Assembly: GCA_017519305.1 (NCBI GenBank)
Contig: JAFWSN010000002.1
Coordinates: 62,001-126,000 of the forward strand
DNA length: 64,000 nucleotides
DNA from: Candidatus Saccharimonadota bacterium
GTDB taxonomy: Bacteria > Patescibacteriota > Saccharimonadia > Saccharimonadales > Saccharimonadaceae
Reading direction: 5' to 3'
Part shown: one piece after another, positions 1 through 7,647 of the stretch
Position numbering within the stretch: the first letter of the stretch is position 1
Layout: every line of letters begins with the position of its first letter
Notes under the pieces: model-generated
Databases searched by the model: none
What the model saw: only the letters and a program-made list of their open reading frames with translations
What the model was told of the DNA's origin: nothing
Program-made: the position numbers and the translations under genes

Positions 1-1997
1 TCTTTAATAGTGACGACCGTACCTTCATAAATCTTACCTACCTCTGGTTCCTCAGTAAGGCCACGAATCCAATCAAGAGCTTTCTTGATTTTCTCTGGGT
101 CATTACCAGAAACAGTCACAAGACCAGAATCTTCGATATCAACTTCAGCACCAGTTTCAGAGGTAATCTTGTTGATCATCTCGCCACCCTTGCCGATCAC
201 AGCACCAATCTTATCTGGGCTAATCATCAATTTCTCAATCTGTGGAGCGTACTTCGAAATCTCCTTACGTGGACCATCGAGAACAGAGAGCATGTGCTCC
301 AAAATGAACATGCGGCCATCATGAGATTGTTTCAAAGCTTTTTCCATGATTTCAACAGGGAGACCATGAACTTTCATATCCATCTGAAGAGCGGTAATAC
401 CCTCGGTGGTACCAGTAACCTTAAAGTCCATATCACCAGCAAAGTCCTCAGCATCCATCAAATCGGTCAAGACATAGGCCTTATCGATGTCAGCAGGGGT
501 AATTTCCTGGCCTTTTGGCACATCAACCATGAGACCCATAGCCACGCCAGAAACTGGGCGAACTAGAGGCACACCAGCGTCCATAAGAGCGAGACATGAA
601 GAACAGGTAGCAGCCATTGAGGTTGAGCCGTTCTGAGACATAATCTCAGTCACGCTGCGGATAGCATATGGGAAATCTTCCTCTGTTGGAAGCACCGGCA
701 TCAAAGCGCGTTCAGCCAAGTAGCCGTGGCCAACCTCACGACGTCCTGGAGAGCCAAGACGGCCACATTCGCCAACAGTGTAAGATGGTGCATTGTAGTG
801 ATGCATATAGCGGCGCTTGCCGTTTGTTACTTCCATCGTATCAACATCTTGTGAGTAAGAAAGTGGAGCCAAGGTTACGATGTTCATAGCCTGAGTAAGA
901 CCACGGGTGAACAGAGATGAACCATGGGTGCGTGGCAAAATGCCAACTTGAGATGAAAGTGGACGTACCTCTGTAAGTTTGCGACCGTCTGGACGAGTGC
1001 CCTCTTCGATGATGGCGCGACGTACTTCATGGTTGCGAGCTAGCTCAAAGGCACCAGAGTAATCAGCCTTAAGATTGGCTTCGTAGTCAGCAATTTTCTC
1101 TTCATCGGTCTCGCCAGCACCAAGCTCTAGAGCGAACTCGGCGTGCATTTTATCTTCGTATTCTTTCAAAATCTGGCTGCGCTCAAGCACATTACCACGA
1201 GCCTTGTGGCCAAGATCTTCTTTGGCCCAGAAAGCATCAACTTTCTCTTGAATTTCCTCTTTTGGCAAGATTAATTCGTATTCCTGAGCAGCGGCAGCTA
1301 CCTTCTCGGCAAGCTCACGTTGCAAATCAAGAGCTGGTTTAACATTTTCAACTGCCCAGTGCATAGCTTCAATCACGGTAGCTTCTGGGACCTCTTTAGC
1401 ACCAGCTTCAACCATCATGATTTTGCCATCTTTACAGGCAACTACGAGATCAAGTGGAGATGCATCACGTTCCTCTGGAGTAAGGAAGGCTTTGAATTCA
1501 CCACCAAGGCGGCCAATACGAAGACCAGCGATTGGGCCATCAAATGGCACACCAGCGTTCATAAGGGCTGCAGAAGCGGCAAGCATAGCCACACAGTCTG
1601 GACGGAAGGCTGGATCCATCGAAAGCACAGTGGTAACCACCTGCACCTCTTGGCGATAGCCTTTCGGGAAGAGTGGACGAATTGGGCGGTCAATCAAACG
1701 ACCAACGAGAATAGCCTCATCAGCTGGTTTGCCTTCACGCTTAATAAATTTACTACCACTGATTTTGCCTGCAGCATAGAACTTTTCTTCATAATCAATA
1801 GAGAGTGGGAAGAAATCCTGTACTACTGGTTTTTGGCCAACCACAACAGAGGCTAAAATCACGGTTTCGCCATAAGTAACAAGCACAGATGACGTAGTAC
1901 GAAAACCGACACGGTTAACTTCGAGAGTCAACTTGCGGCCAAGCCAATCAGTCGACACCTGAAGGGTCTGTTTTCCGTTTGGATTAATAATATCCAT
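1..1997 (-). CDS. pnp: Polyribonucleotide nucleotidyltransferase (PNPase), 3' end outside window
   Basis: This phosphorolytic 3'-5' exoribonuclease degrades mRNA and normally forms a trimer. The frame is open from the ATG at 1997 to the left edge, about 665 codons of a family that is usually near 700. Two RNase PH-like halves are followed by a KH domain (roughly 85-324) and the beginning of an S1 domain, where KIYEGTVVTIK is readable at the edge, so only the S1 tail is missing. A weak purine-rich site (AAAGGAA) precedes the ATG. The gene has its own promoter and a long leader with a hairpin. rpsO, the usual neighbour of pnp, is separated from it here by an oppositely oriented alarmone synthetase gene. 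Identification is secure. Confidence 0.97.
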   Translation of the reverse strand, partial: MDIINPNGKQTLQVSTDWLGRKLTLEVNRVGFRTTSSVLVTYGETVILASVVVGQKPVVQDFFPLSIDYEEKFYAAGKISGSKFIKREGKPADEAILVGRLIDRPIRPLFPKGYRQEVQVVTTVLSMDPAFRPDCVAMLAASAALMNAGVPFDGPIAGLRIGRLGGEFKAFLTPEERDASPLDLVVACKDGKIMMVEAGAKEVPEATVIEAMHWAVENVKPALDLQRELAEKVAAAAQEYELILPKEEIQEKVDAFWAKEDLGHKARGNVLERSQILKEYEDKMHAEFALELGAGETDEEKIADYEANLKADYSGAFELARNHEVRRAIIEEGTRPDGRKLTEVRPLSSQVGILPRTHGSSLFTRGLTQAMNIVTLAPLSYSQDVDTMEVTNGKRRYMHHYNAPSYTVGECGRLGSPGRREVGHGYLAERALMPVLPTEEDFPYAIRSVTEIMSQNGSTSMAATCSSCLALMDAGVPLVRPVSGVAMGLMVDVPKGQEITPADIDKAYVLTDLMDAEDFAGDMDFKVTGTTEGITALQMDMKVHGLPVEIMEKALKQSHDGRMFILEHMLSVLDGPRKEISKYAPQIEKLMISPDKIGAVIGKGGEMINKITSETGAEVDIEDSGLVTVSGNDPEKIKKALDWIRGLTEEPEVGKIYEGTVVTIK

Positions 1998-2012
1998 GAA
2001 AAAATTCCTTTC

Positions 2013-2061
2013 TGGGAAAACATCAGATATGAGCCCCTGTCTCGTATCTGCCGTCTTCCCA
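2013..2061 (-). promoter_or_regulatory. Two-part hairpin in the pnp leader
   Basis: In the pnp mRNA the arms at 2024-2033 and 2041-2050 pair at nine of ten positions (one C-A mismatch) around a 7-nt loop. Below this stem, TGGGAA (2013-2018) and TTCCCA (2056-2061) pair perfectly. The structure lies between the promoter and the start codon. E. coli pnp is autoregulated through a leader hairpin processed by RNase III; a similar role here is inference. Confidence 0.6.
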
Positions 2062-2080
2062 ATGTTAATATTCTGTCTCT

Positions 2081-2089
2081 ATTATACCA
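2081..2089 (-). promoter_or_regulatory. pnp promoter (extended -10)
   Basis: Minus-strand TATAAT (2081-2086) is preceded by TGG, an extended -10. No good -35 is seen. Transcription should start near 2074, which gives a leader of about 75 nt. Confidence 0.6.
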
Positions 2090-2149
2090 TAGTCTGGCCC
2101 AATTCCCTGTTTTATCTTTATTTTAGCCCTTCATCACCCCTGTTAGACC

Positions 2150-2178
2150 TTGAAAAAATCGCCAAACTGTGCTATAAT
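2150..2178 (+). promoter_or_regulatory. Promoter of the alarmone synthetase gene
   Basis: TTGAAA (2150-2155), a 17-nt spacer and TATAAT (2173-2178), with TGC just before the -10. This near-consensus promoter predicts a start near 2185, which rules out the in-frame ATG at 2184 as the translation start. Confidence 0.75.
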
Positions 2179-2216
2179 AATAGATGATTGTCTTACCAGG
2201 AAAGGGAGGTGGTTAC

Positions 2217-2888
2217 ATGACAATCGAAGAAAATATGAGCGTAGAGCAATTCTACAATCAGAACATTAGATTATATCGTTCAGCGTTGGCAGACGTTGAA
2301 CACAAACTCGGGAAGTTAGCGTCCGTTGACGCCTTTGGTATCGTAGAAGTTAAGGCTCGCATCAAAAGTATTGAGTCTCTGACCGAAAAGATTCAGAGGA
2401 AAGAAACGGAAACGACAACAAAGATTCAGACTCAGGACATTCCGGATCGTATTCGGGATATAGCGGGAGCCAGAATCATCTGCCTTTATCTCGACATGGT
2501 CCCGACCATTGTTGCCAAAATTAGGCAAATGGACGGTGTGACCGTCATGAGAGTAAAGGATTATAATACCGAGCCTAAGGAAAACGGCTACCGTGGATAC
2601 CATTTGGAGTGCAAGATTAGCACCCAAACGTACGATCCCGAAACGCTGGAGACGATGTCAGACATCGTCTCAGTCGAGTTCCAGGTCAGAACCCAGCATC
2701 AGCATGACTGGGCTGAATTGGAACACAAGCTCCGTTACAAACCGCAGCAGAACGCGACCAATAACGGAGAGGATCTCGATGACGAGATCAAAAACGAGAA
2801 GCTGAAAGAATACGCAACGCAGATGCACGAAGCAGACCTGAAGCGCATGGAGCTTCGTGATACTTGCGCCTTCACGAAACGTGCATAA
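2217..2888 (+). CDS. Small alarmone synthetase, RelA/SpoT nucleotidyltransferase domain (RelQ/YjbM type)
   Basis: It probably transfers pyrophosphate from ATP to GDP or GTP to make (p)ppGpp. The 223-residue protein has only the synthetase domain: RIRDIAGARIIC, YRGYHLEC and VEFQVRTQHQHDWAELEHKL are the family's conserved blocks. There is no HD hydrolase, TGS or ACT domain. The start at 2217 is set by GGGAGGT (2204-2210) and by the promoter position; the ATG at 2184 would be at the transcription start. The gene is a single-gene unit with its own promoter and terminator, inserted between rpsO and pnp. Codons such as CAG, CCG, GCG, ACG and CGG are commoner than in its neighbours, which suggests transfer. 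No hydrolase partner is visible in the window. Confidence 0.85.
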   Translation: MTIEENMSVEQFYNQNIRLYRSALADVEHKLGKLASVDAFGIVEVKARIKSIESLTEKIQRKETETTTKIQTQDIPDRIRDIAGARIICLYLDMVPTIVAKIRQMDGVTVMRVKDYNTEPKENGYRGYHLECKISTQTYDPETLETMSDIVSVEFQVRTQHQHDWAELEHKLRYKPQQNATNNGEDLDDEIKNEKLKEYATQMHEADLKRMELRDTCAFTKRA

Positions 2889-2910
2889 CAACGGGCTGCC
2901 ACCCGAACAC

Positions 2911-2936
2911 AAAAAAGGCCCCTTTCGGGGTCTTTT
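2911..2936. terminator. Bidirectional terminator between the alarmone synthetase gene and rpsO
   Basis: A run of six A, a GGCCCC/GGGGTC stem with TTTC loop, then five T. It ends the plus-strand gene (stop 2888) and the minus-strand rpsO (stop 2940). Confidence 0.85.
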
Positions 2937-2939
2937 TCA

Positions 2940-3206
2940 TTATTTTCTTAAACCAAGCTTTTGGACAGTCTTCTTGTAGAGTTCGAAGTCAGTCGTTTCG
3001 AGGTATTTGAGCAATTTTTTACGTTTGCCCACCATTTGCATTAAACCTCTTTTAGCCATAAAGTCATGTTTATTCTTCTTCACGTGCTCGGTAACTTCTT
3101 TGATACGAGCAGTGAGAATAGCAACTTGAACTTCAGGAGAACCGACATCGTTCTTGTTACGAGCGACGCTGGCAATAGCTTTGTCTTTATTCTCTTTTGT
3201 TATCAT
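2940..3206 (-). CDS. rpsO: Ribosomal protein uS15
   Basis: This 88-residue protein binds 16S rRNA in the 30S platform. Full length for the family; the NDVGSPEVQVA segment and the basic KRGLMQMVGKRKKLLKYL helix are characteristic. The ATG at 3206 lies 7 nt after an extended -10 and no Shine-Dalgarno sequence is present, so the mRNA is probably leaderless. The gene ends at a terminator shared with the alarmone synthetase gene. Confidence 0.97.
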   Translation of the reverse strand: MITKENKDKAIASVARNKNDVGSPEVQVAILTARIKEVTEHVKKNKHDFMAKRGLMQMVGKRKKLLKYLETTDFELYKKTVQKLGLRK

Positions 3207-3222
3207 AGGGGAGATTATATCA
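3207..3222 (-). promoter_or_regulatory. Leaderless promoter of rpsO
   Basis: Minus-strand TGA-TATAAT with the hexamer at 3214-3219, then 7 nt to the ATG at 3206. The expected transcription start falls on the start codon. Confidence 0.65.
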
Positions 3223-3243
3223 CATCACCCCATATTATTCAAG

Positions 3244-3810
3244 CTAAAACTCGATTTCTTTCAAGATTTCATCTACACGGGCCGCGAGATCGTCAGTTGA
3301 GCCGTTATTTAAAGCATAATAATCTGCCGCTACAATTGGACCACCCTTCTCAAGATTCTCGATTTCCGAACGATCACGCTCCTGAATCGCAGCCGTATCA
3401 AACGAACGTCCTGGGCGCACCGCTACGCGTTTATAGCGCAATTTTTTATCTACTACTACGGCAAGAAAAGTCAAAATGCCCGGGAATTCGTGTTTCAACG
3501 TTTTGTACTCAGTCCAAGAATACACACCATCGAGCACAATGCGTTTCTGACCTGCGTTAATCAAATCCTTCACCTCAGCAATTACCTGGCGCACAACCCA
3601 GTCCTTCCCCTCTGTCTCACGAATCATCTCGCGGAATTTCTTCTCACTCTCACCATCTTCGGTGCGCTCGATCCCGCGTTTTTCCATCTCTTTATAAATC
3701 ATTCCCCCGAAGTAAACTTTTGGATATCCTTTTTCGGTCAGATGGTCAACAACTACAGACTTGCCACTGCCGCTCATTCCAACCACAGCTAAAATTTTTA
3801 CGTTTTCCAT
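3244..3810 (-). CDS. P-loop nucleotide kinase-like protein (dephospho-CoA-kinase-like)
   Basis: A 188-residue P-loop NTPase with Walker A GMSGSGKS near residues 11-18 and a C-terminal RDRSEIENLEKGG segment. The layout recalls the archaeal UPF0200/dephospho-CoA kinase group and other small kinases (AAA_18-like). The VLDGVYSW segment may be the Walker B region. The substrate cannot be decided from sequence; dephospho-CoA is the best guess, and an adenylate-kinase-like role is possible. It has a leaderless promoter that lies close to the divergent promoter of the next P-loop gene. Confidence 0.65.
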   Translation of the reverse strand: MENVKILAVVGMSGSGKSVVVDHLTEKGYPKVYFGGMIYKEMEKRGIERTEDGESEKKFREMIRETEGKDWVVRQVIAEVKDLINAGQKRIVLDGVYSWTEYKTLKHEFPGILTFLAVVVDKKLRYKRVAVRPGRSFDTAAIQERDRSEIENLEKGGPIVAADYYALNNGSTDDLAARVDEILKEIEF

Positions 3811-3816
3811 ACCAAT

Positions 3817-3834
3817 AGTATACCATGCTATAAT
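3817..3834. promoter_or_regulatory. Divergent extended -10 promoters for two P-loop genes
   Basis: Minus-strand TGG-TATACT (hexamer 3817-3822) lies 6 nt from the ATG at 3810. Plus-strand TGC-TATAAT (hexamer 3829-3834) serves the ATG at 3852 with a leader of about 11 nt. The hexamers are 6 bp apart, so the two promoters should compete for polymerase. Confidence 0.6.
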
Positions 3835-3851
3835 AGCGGCATAGATTTTTT

Positions 3852-4655
3852 ATGGACCAAGAGCTACAAATCATCATAAAGTACATGAAGTCTCACTGGC
3901 CAAGCCAAGTCGAAGAGAAATGGCAAATCCCCCTTGAGGCCTATCCTAAAATTGCTCAAAAAATCGTTGCCCTCTGGGCCGAAAACGCCTCTTTAGGCCA
4001 CGAGCTCGTCCGTGTCGCTGGCCTTTCCGGCTCCGGCAAAACCACCCAACTGCTCCCAGCTGTTAATGCTTATTTCGAAAAACAACAGCGCCGACCAATC
4101 TTAGTGGCCGCCCGCCGCTTTGTAGAGTTTCACCCATTTACCAAAGAAATCGAAACCGCCTATGGGTCCGAAAATCTTCGCAAAATGACCGACGAATTCT
4201 CTACTATCATGATGTTTTTTGTGCTCTACGCACTAATCACGAAAGGCTATGACATTATCTTAGATGTCACTTTACTCGATCCAAAAATCGAAGGTGCTCT
4301 TATGCAGCTTCTAAATGCTAATCAGTACAAAACCTGGTTCACCATGATTGCCGTCTCACCAGCCATCACCGAAAAATTCCTCGGCAAACGCGCCTGGCGC
4401 CACGCCAAAGCCACCGAAGAAGAATTTATCCGTGCCACCAACCTCGCCCTTAATTTCTATCAGTCACGCTTCCCTAGCCTACGGATTATACTTTGGAACG
4501 TCTGGGACGAAGCTCCGATCTACGATGGCGAATTCGAAAACGCCCTTAAAATCTACAACCAATATTCCGTCATCGAGTCATACACCAAAAAAGCGTCTAC
4601 CGACGCTCTCGTTCAAGCCAAAATCGACTATCTACTTTCTCATCACGACCTTTAA
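3852..4655 (+). CDS. Zeta-toxin-like P-loop kinase
   Basis: A 267-residue protein with Walker A GLSGSGKT near residues 57-64, an FVEFHPFTKEI segment near residue 94 that resembles the conserved His-Pro site of zeta toxins, and LDVTLLDP followed by an Arg-rich lid-like region (GKRAWRHA). Zeta enzymes phosphorylate UDP-N-acetylglucosamine and poison wall synthesis when released from an epsilon antitoxin. No small antitoxin gene lies next to it, so a toxin role is unsupported; it may be a housekeeping zeta-fold kinase. Its 3' end overlaps the convergent lipid kinase gene by 24 nt with no terminator visible between them. Confidence 0.6.
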   Translation: MDQELQIIIKYMKSHWPSQVEEKWQIPLEAYPKIAQKIVALWAENASLGHELVRVAGLSGSGKTTQLLPAVNAYFEKQQRRPILVAARRFVEFHPFTKEIETAYGSENLRKMTDEFSTIMMFFVLYALITKGYDIILDVTLLDPKIEGALMQLLNANQYKTWFTMIAVSPAITEKFLGKRAWRHAKATEEEFIRATNLALNFYQSRFPSLRIILWNVWDEAPIYDGEFENALKIYNQYSVIESYTKKASTDALVQAKIDYLLSHHDL

Positions 4656-5537
4656 TGGTTTATCAGACTTCCTAATTTCAATCTTTGAAATGTTCGAAAA
4701 TACCTGGTATTCACCCTCAGCTTGAATCTCAACCGTCGAAGGTTTCACAAACTCGAGTACATCGCCCTTAGTCTTACGCCCCGGTACCTGTTTTAGAATG
4801 CTTCTCGCCATCAATCTAAATAAATTCCAAAAATTCACCAATTTACCAGTCATATGATTAAAATATGTCTTATTCAAGAAGTGATCTCCGCCCTTCATCA
4901 CACGACACATCGAACGTCCGTTCACTGCCGCATAATCAGAAGTTTTCCTATGCATCAACTCGCCGTTCAACTTAAATTCTGGCAAAAACACCTTCTTATG
5001 ACGGTTCTTAAAATACCATCTTGCAAGCGAAATATATGAACGCCAAGAGCTTTTGTGCCCTTTCTGCAGATTCTGACGTACCTTAGAATCATCAAATAGC
5101 TCTACTGCCTCAGCCGTCATACCAATCGTTACGTAGCACGTCGCATAACGGAAGTGCTTACCGTCCACCAGAATCTCGAGCGGCCACATCTCTCTGGTTT
5201 TACCATTGAATACGTCATCTAATTTCTTTGAACCAAGCGTTCTAGCTAAATCGTTAAAATTACCATACGGCAATACGGCTAACTTAGCATTCTTTCCAGA
5301 CTTCAAAATACCATTAGCCGCAATGACCGCCGTTGCGTCACCCCCAACCGACAAAACTAAATCGCCATCTTCTACTAGCTTCGCGAACTGTTCAGCATTC
5401 TTATTTACGCCAATACGTTGAATCTCGTATTTGCCAATCATGTAACCATTAAGATTACGCAGATTCACCAACACCTCGCGCTCAACATCCTTAAATCTAG
5501 ATGATTTCAGGTTGTAGACTACGAGCAATCTCTTCAT
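4632..5537 (-). CDS. Diacylglycerol kinase-family lipid kinase
   Basis: A 301-residue member of the DAGK/YegS/sphingosine kinase family, which phosphorylates lipid alcohols with ATP at the membrane. The nucleotide motif reads GGDAT at residues 65-69 (usually GGDGT), followed by PYGNFNDLAR at 90-99, matching the family PxGTxNDxAR. Length is normal. It starts 3 nt after the secreted-protein gene and is third in the rpoD unit. The role may be recycling of diacylglycerol or making a phospholipid precursor; the substrate is not determinable here. Confidence 0.85.
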   Translation of the reverse strand: MKRLLVVYNLKSSRFKDVEREVLVNLRNLNGYMIGKYEIQRIGVNKNAEQFAKLVEDGDLVLSVGGDATAVIAANGILKSGKNAKLAVLPYGNFNDLARTLGSKKLDDVFNGKTREMWPLEILVDGKHFRYATCYVTIGMTAEAVELFDDSKVRQNLQKGHKSSWRSYISLARWYFKNRHKKVFLPEFKLNGELMHRKTSDYAAVNGRSMCRVMKGGDHFLNKTYFNHMTGKLVNFWNLFRLMARSILKQVPGRKTKGDVLEFVKPSTVEIQAEGEYQVFSNISKIEIRKSDKPLKVVMRK

Positions 5538-5540
5538 ATT

Positions 5541-6644
5541 TTATCCGAATTTTGGCAAGAGCCACTTTAGTACTACATATAGAACGACGTACAAACCTAC
5601 GCCAATCACGATTTCAAGCATGCGGCGTTTAGCCTTCTTAGTCTTCTCTTCGCTGCCACCAGCAGTGAGATATTGAATACCAACAACTGTAATGCCAATC
5701 ACGCTAAGAATACCGACACCAACGGTCATAATATCGACTACGAGGTTAATGATACAAACGATACCTTCACCTTTGCCATTTTCAGCGCCAGAACAACCGA
5801 CCAAGATTGATGCCTGATAATCGCCCGCTTTCTCACTCTTGTTTTCATTATATTGGATATCTGGGTTGACAACACCCGGATCAGGATCGCCAGTGCCAGG
5901 AACCTCTGGATTGTTGTTGTTCGGATCCGGATCTTTTTCACCAGAACCTGGAGTCTCAGGAGTCTCAGGTTTTGGAGTCTCAGGAGTCTCAGGATTCGGG
6001 GTCTCAGGCTTCGGAGCATTTTTATCATAAGTCGCCGTAACACCATTTTTAGTAAATTGTTCAGCGATACTCTTTACATTTGCATAATAATAAACTGTAC
6101 TCTGATGACCGCCAGTGTAATCCGAAGTGCTTTTCACCTCGCCACAAGAGCCAAGTTCTACGTTTTCTTCTAAATCAGTAGTGGCATAAACCTTATCGCC
6201 TTTACACTCAACCTTTGCTTCAGTACCATAAACCGTGACCGATGTGCGCACCGTACCAGCATATTTTTCGTACTTGTCAAAATAAATAACCGTTGATTTA
6301 CCAGTATTTATTTTTGGTTTTGTACTGGAAATAGTAAATCCACCATCCCTCAACTGAATCTTTATGTCACTTTTATTGTTTTCATTACACTCGAGATCCG
6401 TTATTCTGATGCCAGAATTAACATTCGTATCAATTCTAATATAGTTTTTCGACCCACTAGATTCACACATGACACTGGCAGTGTCACCATAAATCGTCTT
6501 CGTAGTAGTATATACAGCATTATTTACATGTATGTTGTATTTAATCACCGCCGAATTAGTAGCAAAAACATTACCGTTACCAAACAAGCCAAAACACAAA
6601 GCCAAGCTCAGGACTGCTAAAACTTTTCGAATAACTTTTTTCAT
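5541..6644 (-). CDS. Secreted protein with Pro/Thr/Glu linker and VirB2/TrbC-like C-terminal membrane pair
   Basis: The 367-residue product begins with a signal peptide (KKVIRKVLAVLSLALCFG, cleavage probably after VFA). A Cys-containing N-terminal extracellular part follows, then a low-complexity PETP/DPNN linker around residues 205-260. The C-terminus has two hydrophobic helices separated by a basic loop containing TAGGSEEKTKKAKRR. That last arrangement resembles VirB2/TrbC pilin-like subunits common in CPR genomes. A pilin-like domain at the end of a linker-bearing surface protein is unusual. Its GGAGG site overlaps the rpoD stop codon, so it is translated from the rpoD message. Function unknown; the VirB2 likeness is by pattern only. 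Confidence 0.6.
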   Translation of the reverse strand: MKKVIRKVLAVLSLALCFGLFGNGNVFATNSAVIKYNIHVNNAVYTTTKTIYGDTASVMCESSGSKNYIRIDTNVNSGIRITDLECNENNKSDIKIQLRDGGFTISSTKPKINTGKSTVIYFDKYEKYAGTVRTSVTVYGTEAKVECKGDKVYATTDLEENVELGSCGEVKSTSDYTGGHQSTVYYYANVKSIAEQFTKNGVTATYDKNAPKPETPNPETPETPKPETPETPGSGEKDPDPNNNNPEVPGTGDPDPGVVNPDIQYNENKSEKAGDYQASILVGCSGAENGKGEGIVCIINLVVDIMTVGVGILSVIGITVVGIQYLTAGGSEEKTKKAKRRMLEIVIGVGLYVVLYVVLKWLLPKFG

Positions 6645-6652
6645 TTGGCCTC

Positions 6653-7627
6653 CTATTTCAAATACTCATGTAATTTTTTCGTATCTTTGTTCTTGCGAAG
6701 CTTCGACAAAGCCTTCGCTTCAATCTGACGGATACGTTCACGAGTCACCGCAAATTCGTTCCCCACCTCTTCAAGAGTATGTGGACGACCACCGCCGATA
6801 CCAAAACGTAGGCGGATAATTTTTTGTTCACGCTCAGACAAAGTCGACAAAATCTCAGCGAGTTGCTCTTTCAAAATTTGGTTAGCAGCTGAATCTTCTG
6901 GCGAATCACGCTCTTCGTCTTCAACAAAATCGCCAAGCACAGAATCTTCATCGTCACCTTCATGGCCAACCGATGCATCAAGCGATGCGATATCTTGTTT
7001 GATGCGCATCACATAGTCAACCTTTTCTGGCTCCATGTCGAGTTCTTTAGCAATTTCCTCGTTAGTCGGTTCGCGGTTGAGCTCAGTCGTAAGCTTACGA
7101 GTAGTGCGGAGAACCTTATTAATAGTCTCTACCATGTGTACCGGAATACGAATCGTACGAGCTTGATCAGCAATTGCACGTGTAATAGCCTGACGAATCC
7201 ACCAGGTAGCGTAGGTTGAGAACTTAAAGCCTTTTTCTGGGTCGAATTTCTCAACAGCACGGAGCAAACCCGTATTTCCCTCTTGAATCAAATCGAGAAA
7301 ATCAAGACCTCTACCACCGTAGCGCTTAGCAATCGAAACCACAAGACGCATGTTAGATTCCACCATCTTGTCTTTGGCTTTCTTATCGCCTTTTACGATT
7401 CTCTGGGCAAGCTCTTGCTCTTCTTCGGCAGAAAGTAGAGGTATCTTACCAATCTCTCTAAGATAAAGTCTCACCGAGTCGTCCGCAAAAGAATCGACGT
7501 TCTCAGCCGTAATTGCAAGTTCATCATCGGACAACTCTTCCTCATCTAGGAGGTCATCCGTCTCTGGTTCCTCAAAATCCGAAGGTAATTCCTTCGCATC
7601 TAAAATATCATCTTTGTCAATATCCAT
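6653..7627 (-). CDS. rpoD: RNA polymerase primary sigma factor (sigma-70 family)
   Basis: A 324-residue sigma factor with region 1.2 ([16 protein letters not shown]), region 2 ([29 protein letters not shown]), region 3.0 ([10 protein letters not shown]) and the region 4.2 helix-turn-helix ([20 protein letters not shown]). Region 1.1 is reduced to a short acidic tail. The HMVET segment corresponds to the residues that read extended -10 elements in E. coli, which fits the many TGnTATAAT promoters here. The ATG at 7627 follows a TATACT box by 7 nt with no Shine-Dalgarno. It lies just downstream of dnaG, as in the classic macromolecular synthesis operon, and is followed by two membrane-related genes. 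Confidence 0.96.
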   Translation of the reverse strand: MDIDKDDILDAKELPSDFEEPETDDLLDEEELSDDELAITAENVDSFADDSVRLYLREIGKIPLLSAEEEQELAQRIVKGDKKAKDKMVESNMRLVVSIAKRYGGRGLDFLDLIQEGNTGLLRAVEKFDPEKGFKFSTYATWWIRQAITRAIADQARTIRIPVHMVETINKVLRTTRKLTTELNREPTNEEIAKELDMEPEKVDYVMRIKQDIASLDASVGHEGDDEDSVLGDFVEDEERDSPEDSAANQILKEQLAEILSTLSEREQKIIRLRFGIGGGRPHTLEEVGNEFAVTRERIRQIEAKALSKLRKNKDTKKLHEYLK

Positions 7628-7634
7628 TGCTATA

Positions 7635-7640
7635 AGTATA
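7635..7640 (-). promoter_or_regulatory. Leaderless promoter of rpoD
   Basis: Minus-strand TATACT, 7 nt from the rpoD ATG and just upstream of the dnaG stop at 7648 in the minus direction. rpoD can therefore be transcribed independently of dnaG. Confidence 0.55.
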
Positions 7641-7647
7641 ACTAATA

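Noticed and set aside
1320-1856. A 178-codon open frame on the plus strand
   Set aside because: It lies wholly antisense to the well-conserved pnp coding sequence and has no ribosome site; it is a shadow frame.
3852-4655. Calling the zeta-like gene a toxin-antitoxin system
   Set aside because: There is no antitoxin candidate in the same transcription unit; the neighbours are a divergent kinase and a convergent lipid kinase.
5738-6046. Repeat-rich frames on both strands over the PETP linker
   Set aside because: The periodic codons of the linker keep other frames open; only the minus-strand secreted-protein frame has a signal peptide and a ribosome site.
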